A stretch of DNA of 44,320 nt from an uncultured Burkholderiales Genera incertae sedis bacterium (GCA_905478365.1 CAJQIK010000057.1:1-44320); one strand, 5' to 3'; positions 27,294 to 37,867 are shown, counted from the stretch's first letter. The notes: generated by a model from the sequence alone, not told the origin. Program-made: numbers and translations.

Positions 27294-30032
27294 ATGGGAA
27301 AAAAATTAATTTACGAAAAGGTATGGCCTCATGATTTGATCGATGTGTTGGCCGCAAGGATCTTAGATGATTCTGAGAAAACCTATTATGATTTTTCGGA
27401 TAAGGTCGTTGTTCTTCCATCTTTAAATACAGTTGCAGAGTGCTCACGCCGTTTAGTCGAGTTAGCAGGTTCTGGCCTGATCCTTCCTAGTTTTACCACC
27501 CTTGATTCTTGGGCGTGTCAAGTAGCGAAGCCATTTGAGGTGGAAACGAAACGTTACCTTACTCTATTGATTTATCATGAGCTTGAGAAGCATCAATGGC
27601 TGGAACGGGGGAACAATTGGAACCTCGCCGCAGATATGGCTCAGCTCATTGGTGAGTTAAACTCATACCAACCTGATGTTGAACTAGACCTAGAGTCGGT
27701 TAATGACCGATTTAATGAGGCGTATCAAACGCGTGCTCAAAAATTAGTCGGCTTTGAAGCAAAACTTTTATTTGATACATGGCATGCGTTCACAGGCGTC
27801 CGTAATGGGCGGACATCCGAGCAGAATGTATATCGACATAGGCTTTCGAGTTTATTAAAACTAGAGAAACGGTCTTTATATGTTGTTGTGTATCCCGATC
27901 TTAGCCCTTTAGAACGGGCATTTATAGAGAGTTATTCCAGTCAACATTGTGTTACCGTTTTAGAGGCCGACGTTAGCTCTATTCATGATGATACGAGAGC
28001 TGATTTTTGTAGATCGGTGTATCAAAATGAGACTCAAGACGGAGCTTTTCTAAATTCAGAGCCGACTTCTGGCGATCCAAATGTTTGGAAAGACACGATT
28101 TCCTATTTTCCAGCGGTCAATTTGGATCAAGAGGTTCGGGCAATTCAGGTTCAAATTCAAGATTGGATAAGATTAGGTATCAATACGATTGCCATCATTC
28201 CTTTTGATCGAAAGGTTGCGCGTCGACTGAGGGCTGTGCTGCAGCAATCTGGAATTTTGGTGCAAGATGAGTTCGGGTGGAAAATGTCAACAACTTCCGT
28301 TGCGGCTATGCTCGTCGACTGGTTGGAGCTTCTTACATCCGATATAGAAATAACAAAATTAATTGCATTTTTAAAGCGGCCCATTCTTCTCAAAACGTCA
28401 GGGGTAGAGGAGCTACGATTAAATTTAGAAAAGGCATTTAAAAAAAATAGACATTGGGCTATAAAAAGCGGATTTTACGAGGTCGCTCAGACTTGCTGCT
28501 CGGATCGCTCGTTAGAATTGGCACATATGCTGCGAGAGGCGAAGAGTCGATTCGACCGTGCTAAATCGAGGCGGCATCGGGATTGGATCGACGGGGTTTT
28601 AATGAGCTTGGAATTTATGGACCTTAAACTTAAGCTCGAGTATGACGATGCAGGTCTTCAAATATTGCAGTTACTGGATACGTTAAGGGGTGAAGTCGAG
28701 CTGCTGCAACGTGAGGTAAGTTTTGCAGCTTGGTTAGATTGGTTTAAGACGCAGCTTGAAGATAATACTTTTAAAGACACCAAGATCAATAGTCCAATCT
28801 GTTTCACTCATTTGAGCGCTGCGCGACTTCGGTGCTTTGATGGAATAATCTTTGCGGGCGCTGATGATGGTAATTTCCCGCTGGCGGAGACTAGGACTCC
28901 CCATTTTGGTGATGGAGTTCGGGCGCAACTAGAGCTTAGAACCACTGATGACTTTATACATGCCGACAAGGTTGATCTGATCGGGGCGTTACTCTCGAGC
29001 AGCAATATTTTAGTCACCTGGCAGAGCCAAAAGGATAATGAAAATAACTTGATAAGTCCTTGGTTTGAGAGCTTTCGTCTTTATTACACGCAACGATGGG
29101 GAGAGGGCCTTATCGATTCCGATCTGCAGTCTCGCGTCAACTTGTTTGATCGTCAACAGCGAGGGTTACAGGCCATGTATCAACCCTCATCCGAGCCGCA
29201 GGTTAGTCTCGCTGCTTCTGAGATACCCAGAAAAATATCGGTTAGTGGCTATCAGAGCTTGCTAGATTGCCCATACCAATTTTTTATTCGTTACGTGTTA
29301 AGGACGCGTGAGCCAGAGATACTTGATTTCGAGCCTAGTAATCGAGAGTTAGGGAATGTGCTTCATGTGACATTAGAAAAATTCCATGCGCGACACCCAT
29401 CTTGCGTTGGCGTTGATGTTGGTATCCTCCATCGAGAAATAATAGATATTACCCGTGAGACGTTAGAAACTCATATTGGAATAAGAGGTGTGACACATGG
29501 TTGGATAACTCGGTTTTATGATTTGCTTAGGCAGTATCTAGATTGGCAAATTCAGTGGGAAAAAGAGGGGTGGGATATTATTGACACGGAGAAAGACTGC
29601 GAGCGTACGTTCCTGACTGAAGGTGGGTTGAGCGTAGATTTTTTTGGGAGAGTGGACCGCATAGATGAGAAGCTTGCCGTTACAGGACCGGAGACAATGG
29701 TCATTGATTATAAAACGCAAGGTAAATCTCGATTAAAAAAAATGATCTCCACCTACGACGAGAATACGCAATTGCTGTCATACCTTGCATTGCAAACGGA
29801 AAATAAAGTCAAGGCTATGTATCTGTCTCTAGATAAAGACTCTCCCGATATGGTTACTTTAGAAGTGGATGATGTGAGTGGTATGGTTGAAACACACATG
29901 AGCCGCTTGAGAGATTTGTTTGGAAAGTTGGAGTCGGGCGAGGTATTGCCAGCGAATGGAGTGCCTTCAAGTTGCAAATACTGTGACGTGAAGGGTTCGT
30001 GCCGGAAGGATTATTCTTGGTTGCCGAAGTGA
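27294..30032 (+). CDS. AddB-like PD-(D/E)XK nuclease family DNA repair protein
   Basis: C-terminal VIDYKTQGKSRL nuclease motif; SGYQSLLDCPYQFFIRYVL and CKYCDVKGSC cysteines (Fe-S type); followed by UvrD-like helicase. Confidence 0.9.
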   Translation: MGKKLIYEKVWPHDLIDVLAARILDDSEKTYYDFSDKVVVLPSLNTVAECSRRLVELAGSGLILPSFTTLDSWACQVAKPFEVETKRYLTLLIYHELEKHQWLERGNNWNLAADMAQLIGELNSYQPDVELDLESVNDRFNEAYQTRAQKLVGFEAKLLFDTWHAFTGVRNGRTSEQNVYRHRLSSLLKLEKRSLYVVVYPDLSPLERAFIESYSSQHCVTVLEADVSSIHDDTRADFCRSVYQNETQDGAFLNSEPTSGDPNVWKDTISYFPAVNLDQEVRAIQVQIQDWIRLGINTIAIIPFDRKVARRLRAVLQQSGILVQDEFGWKMSTTSVAAMLVDWLELLTSDIEITKLIAFLKRPILLKTSGVEELRLNLEKAFKKNRHWAIKSGFYEVAQTCCSDRSLELAHMLREAKSRFDRAKSRRHRDWIDGVLMSLEFMDLKLKLEYDDAGLQILQLLDTLRGEVELLQREVSFAAWLDWFKTQLEDNTFKDTKINSPICFTHLSAARLRCFDGIIFAGADDGNFPLAETRTPHFGDGVRAQLELRTTDDFIHADKVDLIGALLSSSNILVTWQSQKDNENNLISPWFESFRLYYTQRWGEGLIDSDLQSRVNLFDRQQRGLQAMYQPSSEPQVSLAASEIPRKISVSGYQSLLDCPYQFFIRYVLRTREPEILDFEPSNRELGNVLHVTLEKFHARHPSCVGVDVGILHREIIDITRETLETHIGIRGVTHGWITRFYDLLRQYLDWQIQWEKEGWDIIDTEKDCERTFLTEGGLSVDFFGRVDRIDEKLAVTGPETMVIDYKTQGKSRLKKMISTYDENTQLLSYLALQTENKVKAMYLSLDKDSPDMVTLEVDDVSGMVETHMSRLRDLFGKLESGEVLPANGVPSSCKYCDVKGSCRKDYSWLPK

Positions 30033-33000
30033 CACCAGAGGTCGCAGATAAAAGAACCATACTTGATCCGCGTAATGATGTAATTGTCGAGGCGTGTGCA
30101 GGTTCTGGTAAGACATGGCTGCTTACCTCGCGCATTATTCGGGCACTTTTGTCAGGTGCTAAGCCCTCGGAAATATTAGCTATCACCTTTACGCGTAAGG
30201 CGGCGCGTGAAATGAAAGCACGTTTAACCGACTGGTTGAGAACTTTAGCCTTATCTGATGACAAGAAAATCAGAGAGTTTTTGCTAGAGCGCGGTGTTAG
30301 CGGCGATGATATCGATGCATCAGTTCCTCGAGCGCGAAGACTATATAGGGAATATTTGTCTACCTCTGGGGGGCTGAATATTAATACATTCCACGGATGG
30401 TTTATACAAGTTCTAAGAATGGCACCTTGGTCTGCTCAGTCTGGTCGTGGAAGATCGCTATCGGACAATGACGACTTGCTTCTCCGAGACGTCTGGGAAG
30501 ATTTTTTTCAACAGATTGGCTCGAACCAGGATGTTTTCGACAGCCTTAATTACCTTTATTCACGATATGAGCTTCACAATACTCACGAAATACTCAAGCG
30601 GTTTCTGAATGCCCGTTTAGATTGGTGGGCTAGTTCGGAAAGTGACGATATCAGCAAGCTTATTGTCGCTTGGCGACGTGATCAGGATCGAGATCCTTTG
30701 GGTTACTTTTTGATGGACCAAGGCTTTCTATCAAAGTTAGTTACGTATAAGGCTCTTCTCAGAAAGAATAATTTAGCCAGCGAGATGCGAGCACTTGACG
30801 CAATGGAATCTATTGAGATAAACGAAAATCCGGACAGGTGGTTTTTGTCTTTGAGGAAAATATGTAAAGAGAAAAAAATCTCAAAGGCTATGACGAATAG
30901 AATGGGAGCGGACAAGGCAGAGCAGTATGTTCGTCTAAGTGCAGAGTTACAGTCGATGATCGATAAGCTAGGGATGGAAAGAGCGGATTGGCTCGCCCGC
31001 CAAATGGATCGTGCTGTAAAAATCGTAGGCGACGAGTTACTCAAAAAATTCCAGTCTTTTAAAACTGATACTAATGTCTTAGATTTCTCAGATTTAGAAT
31101 GGAATGTCAGATCATTATTGCTCGATGATGATCAAGCTGACTTTGTCTTGCATCGATTAGATTCTCGCTACACGCATTTATTGGTTGATGAGTTCCAAGA
31201 TACAAATCCCATCCAGTGGACGATCTTGAAGTCCTGGATTGGTGCGTCACATCAAGCGGGCACAACCATAAAATTATTTTTTGTTGGTGATCCAAAACAG
31301 TCTATTTATCGTTTCAGAAGGGCTGAGCCACGGCTTTTTGAAGTGGCTGAGGAGCTAATTGTTTCTGAAATGGGTGGGCTTAAGGTTGTTCAGAATTTTA
31401 GTTATCGAAACGCTGCTGGAATTACAAATCTAGTCAATGAATGTTTTCGGAAAAGGATCTCTAATTTTGTGCTGCAACAGTCTGTTGACCCCTCGTTACC
31501 CTCCGAAGTGGAAGTAATGCCACTGATCGAATCGGCTGAGCCGATTGTCGCCTCTGACGCTAGTATTTGGAGAGACCCATTAGTGACGCGCAGGTCAGAG
31601 CCCACGGATGATCGGCACTATCGAGAAGGCCTACTCATTGCTGAAAAGATTCACAATTTAGTGTCGAGAAAAAGTATCAATGTAGATAGTGAGTGTAGCC
31701 CGATAAAGTACTCAGACATATTGATTCTTATTAGGCGACGAACGCATCTAAAAAATTATGAAGATGCGCTCAGGTCATTAGATATTCCATTTGTAAGTCA
31801 AAGAAACGGAGCATTACTCGAATCTCCAGAGGTTCAAGATGTAATTGCTTTGCTTAGCTTTCTTTTTGCACCTCACGTTGATCATCACTTAATTAACGTT
31901 CTTAAATCCCCAATTTTTTCGATTGATGACGGACTTTTGAAAGTGTTTATTAATCGAGAAGAGAAGTCGATATGGACTCTTTTAATTGAGGATCAAGAAT
32001 CTAAGGAACAAAAATTACCCGCTGAACTATGCAGTGCTGCGGCCTCCTTATCGATCTGGATCAATTACGTGGATAAGTTGCCCGTCCATGACCTGCTGGA
32101 TATGGTCTATAGCGAATCGGATTTGATAAACCGTTATGCGGGATATGCGCTACCTGATATAGCTGAACGTGTACGTTCAAATTTAATTGCATTCCTCGAG
32201 TACTCCTTAGACTTTTCTGGAGGGAGGTTCCCGAGCATAGAGCGTTTTCTGGAGCAAATTAGAGTACTGCAGTTTGAGGAGGGAGCAGGGCCGGGGGAGG
32301 GGTCGCAGCCAGGGTCTCTAAATTCTGCACGTATCATGACTATTCACGGAGCTAAAGGTTTGGAAGCTCCTGTTGTTTTCTTGGCTGATGCAACCGCGTC
32401 GCCAGATGCTGATAATTGGAATATTTTGGTTGATTGGACTCCAGGTGATGATGTTCCGAATCATTTCTCTATCTACGGCGCTCGGAAGGATGCCGGACAA
32501 GTGCGAACAGAAGTTTTTCAGCGCCACGACCTGCTAAATAACGTCGAAGATATAAATCTTCTATACGTGGCGGTCACTAGAGCAAAGCAAGCATTTTTTG
32601 TATCGGGGGTGGCCAGTAAAAAGCAAGAGACGTCTAGTTGGTATTTCCAACTTAAGGACGCGGTAGCGGCTTGTAAGAAGACTTACGGTTTGGAGGACTC
32701 GTCCAGTATCCAGTGTAACCCTGAGGACGGTGTTGCTATTGGTACAGATGAGCATTCCCAAGAAATCAAGAAAGAGCATTTCTCGATAGGTACCAGAGTT
32801 GTGCAATTTAAAAACAGTAGCATGGATTTTGGAACGCTGGTGCATAAAATTTTGGAGATAGCCACACTTGATGTTGGCTCGATTAGTAAGGGCGAGATGG
32901 AGCAGATGTTTGAGCCAGTTCCTGATGACTTTGAGATGGCTTGGGAGGCAAGCTTAAGAATAATAAATGCACCGCCAATGAAACGATTTTTTGATTCGCT

Positions 33001-33268
33001 AGAATACTTAAAGGCTCAAAATGAGGTGGCTTATGTCAATCGTAGTGGCGATATGAGAAGAATTGATCGTCTTGTTGAATTTGATGAGGAGATCTGGATT
33101 GTTGATTATAAGATTTCGCTAGACCATCATTCGAAACCCAGTTCCGAAATGCGTCGCCAATATAAAAGTCAGTTAGTTCAATATCGAGATGATTTAGTTA
33201 ATATCGGGGTGGGTAAGCCCATTCGTATCGGTGTAGTTCTGAGTGGTGGTGAGCTGATAGAGCTTTAA
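29999..33268 (+). CDS. AddA-like UvrD/RecB family helicase-nuclease
   Basis: Walker A EACAGSGKTWLLTSR, ITFTRKAAREMKARL, LLVDEFQDTNPIQW, FVGDPKQSIYRFRRAEP, MTIHGAKGLEAPVVFL, VAVTRAKQ, C-terminal IVDYKIS nuclease motif. Confidence 0.95.
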   Translation: MPEGLFLVAEVTPEVADKRTILDPRNDVIVEACAGSGKTWLLTSRIIRALLSGAKPSEILAITFTRKAAREMKARLTDWLRTLALSDDKKIREFLLERGVSGDDIDASVPRARRLYREYLSTSGGLNINTFHGWFIQVLRMAPWSAQSGRGRSLSDNDDLLLRDVWEDFFQQIGSNQDVFDSLNYLYSRYELHNTHEILKRFLNARLDWWASSESDDISKLIVAWRRDQDRDPLGYFLMDQGFLSKLVTYKALLRKNNLASEMRALDAMESIEINENPDRWFLSLRKICKEKKISKAMTNRMGADKAEQYVRLSAELQSMIDKLGMERADWLARQMDRAVKIVGDELLKKFQSFKTDTNVLDFSDLEWNVRSLLLDDDQADFVLHRLDSRYTHLLVDEFQDTNPIQWTILKSWIGASHQAGTTIKLFFVGDPKQSIYRFRRAEPRLFEVAEELIVSEMGGLKVVQNFSYRNAAGITNLVNECFRKRISNFVLQQSVDPSLPSEVEVMPLIESAEPIVASDASIWRDPLVTRRSEPTDDRHYREGLLIAEKIHNLVSRKSINVDSECSPIKYSDILILIRRRTHLKNYEDALRSLDIPFVSQRNGALLESPEVQDVIALLSFLFAPHVDHHLINVLKSPIFSIDDGLLKVFINREEKSIWTLLIEDQESKEQKLPAELCSAAASLSIWINYVDKLPVHDLLDMVYSESDLINRYAGYALPDIAERVRSNLIAFLEYSLDFSGGRFPSIERFLEQIRVLQFEEGAGPGEGSQPGSLNSARIMTIHGAKGLEAPVVFLADATASPDADNWNILVDWTPGDDVPNHFSIYGARKDAGQVRTEVFQRHDLLNNVEDINLLYVAVTRAKQAFFVSGVASKKQETSSWYFQLKDAVAACKKTYGLEDSSSIQCNPEDGVAIGTDEHSQEIKKEHFSIGTRVVQFKNSSMDFGTLVHKILEIATLDVGSISKGEMEQMFEPVPDDFEMAWEASLRIINAPPMKRFFDSLEYLKAQNEVAYVNRSGDMRRIDRLVEFDEEIWIVDYKISLDHHSKPSSEMRRQYKSQLVQYRDDLVNIGVGKPIRIGVVLSGGELIEL

Positions 33269-33329
33269 GACTTGATCTTTCAGGAGGCATGTCGATTCGA
33301 CGTATTTCCTGCGACTCAACTGATATTTG

Positions 33330-34100
33330 CTACATTGGTTTACCTAGATGTAATCCAGCGTCTACTAAGATGGTTTCCCCTGTGATTAATCTAGCTGAGG
33401 AAAGTAACCAAAGAATAGTTTCGGCAATATCTTCAGGCGTTGCCGCCTCCTTAAGGGGCACCGTCTTTTCATACTTTTCAAGAAATGATTTGTACTCTTC
33501 CTCAGAAAATCGTTTTGAGTGCCACTCGGTATCCACGAGCCCGGGACAGACTGCATTGATACGAATTTCTGGAGCTAATGCCCTAGCGAGGGCTACCGTC
33601 ATGGCGTTTAAAGCGGCTTTAGAGGCTATATACGCGGTAGATGATCCAATTGCTTTGATGCCAGCAATCGAGGAGACATTAACAACGGATCCTCTGGAGG
33701 TTTTAAGATACTCGGAACAAGCGCGAAGCATTTGGTAGGAACCGACAACGTTTGTTGAGTATAGATCGATAAAATCTTGTGAGCTTAAAGCGTCGAGATT
33801 GTTGGGTGCCGCGAATTTAGTGATGCCTGCATTGTTGACGAGCCCGTCGATCCTACCCCATTGATTGATAGTCTTCGACACTATGTTCTTGCAATCGTTA
33901 TCCAGAGCAACATTACCCTTTACCGTGATCGCATCTCCCCCTAAGGCTTTACATTTTTTTTCCGCAGCGATCGCGCCTTCTTTGCTTTTGTTATAAGCGA
34001 TGACAACTCTAGCCCCATATTTTGCTAACGCTTGCGCACAGGCTGATCCGACGCCTGTTCCTCCTCCTGTAATGATGATGACAGCTTCTTTAAGATCCAT
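33330..34100 (-). CDS. SDR family oxidoreductase
   Basis: VIIITGGGTGVGSACAQALAKYGARVVIAYN, NNAG, S...YIASK, VCPGLVDTEW. Confidence 0.92.
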   Translation of the reverse strand: MDLKEAVIIITGGGTGVGSACAQALAKYGARVVIAYNKSKEGAIAAEKKCKALGGDAITVKGNVALDNDCKNIVSKTINQWGRIDGLVNNAGITKFAAPNNLDALSSQDFIDLYSTNVVGSYQMLRACSEYLKTSRGSVVNVSSIAGIKAIGSSTAYIASKAALNAMTVALARALAPEIRINAVCPGLVDTEWHSKRFSEEEYKSFLEKYEKTVPLKEAATPEDIAETILWLLSSARLITGETILVDAGLHLGKPM

Positions 34101-34118
34101 AATAATTTGATTAGTTAT

Positions 34119-35807
34119 TTATTTAAGGAGGCGTCCGGGTAGATTTCCGGTCTGCTCGTCTTGTTGAATAATTTCGATTCCCGACACCAATGTATGTTTA
34201 TAGCCCTTAGCTTTCTGAATTAGGCGCTTACCTCCAGCAGGTAAGTCATATGCAATCTCGGCATCTAATAAGGCTAATTCTTCATAATCTATGACGTTGA
34301 TATCAGCCTTGTACCCAGCTTTAATCAGTCCTCGATCAGATAAACCATAGCCTTTAGCGCTATCCAAGGTATGTTTCTTAATTAAAAATTCTAATGGGAT
34401 GGTCGGCCCACGTTTCCTGTCGCGCCCCCAGTGAGACAGTAAATAGGTCGGAGCCCCTTCGTCACATACAGTGCATACATGCGCCCCCCCGTCTCCAAGA
34501 CCCATAATGGTGCCTTCATCTAGCAACATGTCTCTTATAACCTCAAGGTCACCATCAAAATAGTTTTCAAATGTATGGGCCAATAACCCTTTCCCATTGT
34601 TGTTGAGCATTCCTTCAAGAGCAACTTCTAAGGGCTCCACACCTTTTTTCGCTGCGATGTCGCAAATATTGTCAACGGGCGATGGCTCGTAATCAAAACC
34701 TTTATGCATTAAGAATGTTTTAGGTAACCATTCTTTAACACGTCTTGTATGTTCATCGTCGGGCATTTTATGAACTAAATCATGCCGCAGGTTAGCATCA
34801 TATTTAATTTTCGCTAGCCGCTCGTCTGAGGATAGTGCGGACATTTCAATCCACCGAGGATGAGTCGAAAATGGGTTGATTGTAGTTTCAAGTCCCATGA
34901 TTATAACGATAGGCCGGCAGCCGACTTGACCATTTACGTTAAGGCCTTGGGATCGAGCCAAGTGAATTTGATCTCGTGTTTGTCTCCAAAGGTCAGGTGA
35001 ATTATTTGTTTGTAGAAGCAGGATAGACAGAGGTCGGCCCGAAACCTCGCTAACCATGCGCATTATTTCGAATTCACCCGGACCAAAATCAGAGTTGACT
35101 TCAATTATTCCTTTCCCTGCTCGTTTCATTGCTTCAGCTAATCCACGCATTTCGATACTTCCCGCTGATAGGCTGGGTGTATTTTTCCCATCGCGACTCA
35201 AGTGTTTTGTTGTTCTTGAAGTGGTAAACCCAAGAGCGCCTGCATTTAAAGCCTCCTCCAGTAGCACGCCCATTGACGTTATTTGAGCGTCAGTGGGAAT
35301 AGCGGTGTGATCCGCCCCTTTTTCACCCATGACGTAAAAGCGCAATGGCCCATGCGGAACCTGCGCGCCTATATCGATAGCTTTTGGGGATGAGTTAAGT
35401 ACATCAAGATATTCTGGAAAGGATTCCCAGTTAAATTTTACGCCCTCCGATAGAACAGCCCCAGGGATATCTTCGACACCTTCCATTAAGTTAATCAAGT
35501 AGGAAATATCGTTTTTACGGACTGGTGCGAATCCAACGCCACAGTTTCCGAAAATTGCTGTGGTTACTCCGTGAAAAGTAGATGGTGTCAAATAGGGATC
35601 CCAGGTTACTTGTCCGTCATAGTGGGTATGTACGTCTACGAAACCAGGGGTTACCAGAAGACCATCTGCGTCAATAATGCGTGAGGCTTGACCAAGATTC
35701 GAACCTACACCAGTAATTACGCCATCTTTAATTGAGACGTCTCCAATAAATCTGTCTTCGCCGGATCCATCGACCACCGTACCATTTTTAATTAATAAGT
35801 CATTCAT
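34119..35807 (-). CDS. Amidohydrolase, N-acyl-D-amino-acid deacylase (D-aminoacylase)-like
   Basis: LLVTPGFVDVHTHYDGQVTWDPYLTPSTFHGVTTAIFGNCGVGFAPVR; GLGDGGAHVCTVCDEGAPTYLLSHW. Confidence 0.92.
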   Translation of the reverse strand: MNDLLIKNGTVVDGSGEDRFIGDVSIKDGVITGVGSNLGQASRIIDADGLLVTPGFVDVHTHYDGQVTWDPYLTPSTFHGVTTAIFGNCGVGFAPVRKNDISYLINLMEGVEDIPGAVLSEGVKFNWESFPEYLDVLNSSPKAIDIGAQVPHGPLRFYVMGEKGADHTAIPTDAQITSMGVLLEEALNAGALGFTTSRTTKHLSRDGKNTPSLSAGSIEMRGLAEAMKRAGKGIIEVNSDFGPGEFEIMRMVSEVSGRPLSILLLQTNNSPDLWRQTRDQIHLARSQGLNVNGQVGCRPIVIIMGLETTINPFSTHPRWIEMSALSSDERLAKIKYDANLRHDLVHKMPDDEHTRRVKEWLPKTFLMHKGFDYEPSPVDNICDIAAKKGVEPLEVALEGMLNNNGKGLLAHTFENYFDGDLEVIRDMLLDEGTIMGLGDGGAHVCTVCDEGAPTYLLSHWGRDRKRGPTIPLEFLIKKHTLDSAKGYGLSDRGLIKAGYKADINVIDYEELALLDAEIAYDLPAGGKRLIQKAKGYKHTLVSGIEIIQQDEQTGNLPGRLLK

Positions 35808-35833
35808 CTAAATATGCTCCTGAAACTGCATCG

Positions 35834-36808
35834 TTAATGAGTTTGCGGCTTGAGCAGAAAATCATTTCGATCTATAGAGTTGATCACAAGTTGCAGTTGA
35901 TTTCCATTGCGGTTTATATTTATCGGTACCGATACGCCCGCTGCGCCAAGAGTCCAAACAGATCGAAAAAAATTAGCTAGCGTTGATACGCTCTCTTCGC
36001 CAACTCCAACGACTTTATCTCCCTGTAAAACACCTGCGAGCTCGGCGGGTCCGTAGCGGGCCAGGCTATTCACGGTTAAAGTCTTCTCTGATTCGACTGC
36101 GTACATGCCCAGCCAAGGTCTCGCAGGTGCTGATGACCGCCCAAACTCTAACATGTCACCCATAATGGATTTTAAAATACTCGTGGGTATAGCTAAGTTA
36201 CCTTGTAGATTTTGTCCCTCGAATATTTCTTGGAGGAATAGTGAGCCTATACCAATGATATGTCCCTTTTTATTAAACACTGCCGCACCCCCCCATTGAG
36301 GGTGAGGAGGGGAGGTGTAGATCGCGGCCTCGAGAAGATACTCCCAATATCCGGCAAATTCGTCGATTCGACTAATCTTAGAGCACAATGAATGCTCGAT
36401 ACCGCCATAGCTGATGAAGAAAATGTCGTCATTTACGGTGACCAAATCACTCTGGTCTAACTCAGAGGCGTCAATATCTAGTGATCCTAAAGCTTGGACT
36501 AATCCCAAGCCCGAGCTCTGATCGTAGGCAACCACATGCCCGGGAATACTTTGGTTGAGGTTAGTTGTTAACCACACGGTTTCGGCCTCCGTGACTAAGT
36601 AACCCACCGTCAAGATTAGACCACTATTATTAATTAAGACCCCGCTACCGATTCGTTCGGTTCCAAGGACGTCTGCCGTAAACGCAGCAGCAGGGATTGA
36701 AGTTCTTACTTTTACAACAGAATTTATGGCGCTATCGAGATTAAATAGCAGTTTTTCAGGGTTAGGCCTCAAAGAATGAGGGAATTTCCACTCGTCGGCA
36801 TTTTCCAT
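35834..36808 (-). CDS. S1C/HtrA-like PDZ protein lacking catalytic triad (predicted pseudoprotease)
   Basis: GSGVLINNSGLILTVGYLV (His to Tyr), AYDQSSGLGLVQA (Asp to Gly), SPPHPQWGGAAVF (no Ser at GNSGG position), C-terminal PDZ-like VNSLARYGPAELAGVLQGDKVVGVG. Confidence 0.85.
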   Translation of the reverse strand: MENADEWKFPHSLRPNPEKLLFNLDSAINSVVKVRTSIPAAAFTADVLGTERIGSGVLINNSGLILTVGYLVTEAETVWLTTNLNQSIPGHVVAYDQSSGLGLVQALGSLDIDASELDQSDLVTVNDDIFFISYGGIEHSLCSKISRIDEFAGYWEYLLEAAIYTSPPHPQWGGAAVFNKKGHIIGIGSLFLQEIFEGQNLQGNLAIPTSILKSIMGDMLEFGRSSAPARPWLGMYAVESEKTLTVNSLARYGPAELAGVLQGDKVVGVGEESVSTLANFFRSVWTLGAAGVSVPININRNGNQLQLVINSIDRNDFLLKPQTH

Positions 36809-36890
36809 ATCGAATTAAGTTGCCCGGAATTTAATAACTAGAATATCTTATTGTACTTCGAGTTAATCTAATTGGCCGTTCGACCCGTGT

Positions 36891-37844
36891 TCACGTTCTT
36901 TGAGATTTTGACCGTGACGCTCCAAGCGATGACGAGTATTTTCTTTTTTCCGATACGATTAGAGTGGATAGAAGTTCGAAGTCGGTTTTATTACTGTCTG
37001 TTTTTCTTTTCACTAACGCTATATCCCGAAATGGCGGTTTGTTTGAAAACGGTCTTGCGATGAGATCAGTTCCTAATAGAGCGCCAGATTTAATCACCAT
37101 TTCGGGTAGAAGCGTGCAACCTAAACCGTTATCAATCATTTGAAGGAGTGTATATAGGCTGGTTGCCGCAAAAGCTTGATCAACTGAGTTGGTTGGCCGA
37201 GTTCCGCACGCCTCGATAGCGTGGTCTCTCAGGCAGTGCCCTTCTTCCAGTAAGAGTAGCTCATTTAGGTCGACATCTTTTATTGAAATTTCTTTCAGTT
37301 TGGAAAGCTTCTGTCCTTTTTTCGCAACCCACCAAAATTCGTCCTTGAATAGTTTATTGACCGTGAGGCCTCTTGTTTCATAAGGCAGGGCGATAACAGC
37401 AAAATCGAGTACCCCAGACTTGAGTTGGTCTAGAAGGCGTGCAGAAAAATCCTCCTTTAGATACAACTTTAACTGTGGGTACGTCAACTTCAGCGCTGGT
37501 ATTACAATGGGCAGCAAAAATGGAGCAATCGTAGGAATAATTCCTAACTTTAAATTTCCACTTAGTGGCTTTTTTAAATGTTCCGTGATGCTGGCCAAGT
37601 CGTCGACTTGAGAAATTATCGATAACGCTCTGCTTAACACTTCTGCGCCAACATCAGTTAGGCGCACCGAGCGCTTAGTTCGCTCTAAAAGCACCGCTCC
37701 GAGGGTTGTCTCGAGTTCCTTTATTCCAGCTGAGAGTGTTGATTGCGTTATGAAAAGTTTCTCTGATGCTTGCCGAAAATTTAACGTTTCAGATACTACG
37801 ATTAGATATTTCAATTGCCTGATAGTCGGTACGGCTGCTCCCAT
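36891..37844 (-). CDS. oxyR: LysR-family regulator, OxyR-like (hydrogen peroxide-inducible genes activator)
   Basis: LysR HTH (QLKYLIVVSETLNFRQASEKLFITQSTLSAGIKELE) and LLLLEEGHCLRDHAIEACG containing both OxyR-type redox cysteines. Confidence 0.92.
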   Translation of the reverse strand: MGAAVPTIRQLKYLIVVSETLNFRQASEKLFITQSTLSAGIKELETTLGAVLLERTKRSVRLTDVGAEVLSRALSIISQVDDLASITEHLKKPLSGNLKLGIIPTIAPFLLPIVIPALKLTYPQLKLYLKEDFSARLLDQLKSGVLDFAVIALPYETRGLTVNKLFKDEFWWVAKKGQKLSKLKEISIKDVDLNELLLLEEGHCLRDHAIEACGTRPTNSVDQAFAATSLYTLLQMIDNGLGCTLLPEMVIKSGALLGTDLIARPFSNKPPFRDIALVKRKTDSNKTDFELLSTLIVSEKRKYSSSLGASRSKSQRT

Positions 37845-37867
37845 GGTTTGAAATTTTTAATGACCCT

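Noticed and set aside
29854-30264. 136-aa minus-strand ORF across the AddB/AddA junction
   Set aside because: Antisense to both well-supported genes; no recognisable domain.
33289-33738. 149-aa plus-strand ORF
   Set aside because: Lies almost wholly antisense to a clear SDR gene (33330-34100 minus); translation has no recognisable domain.
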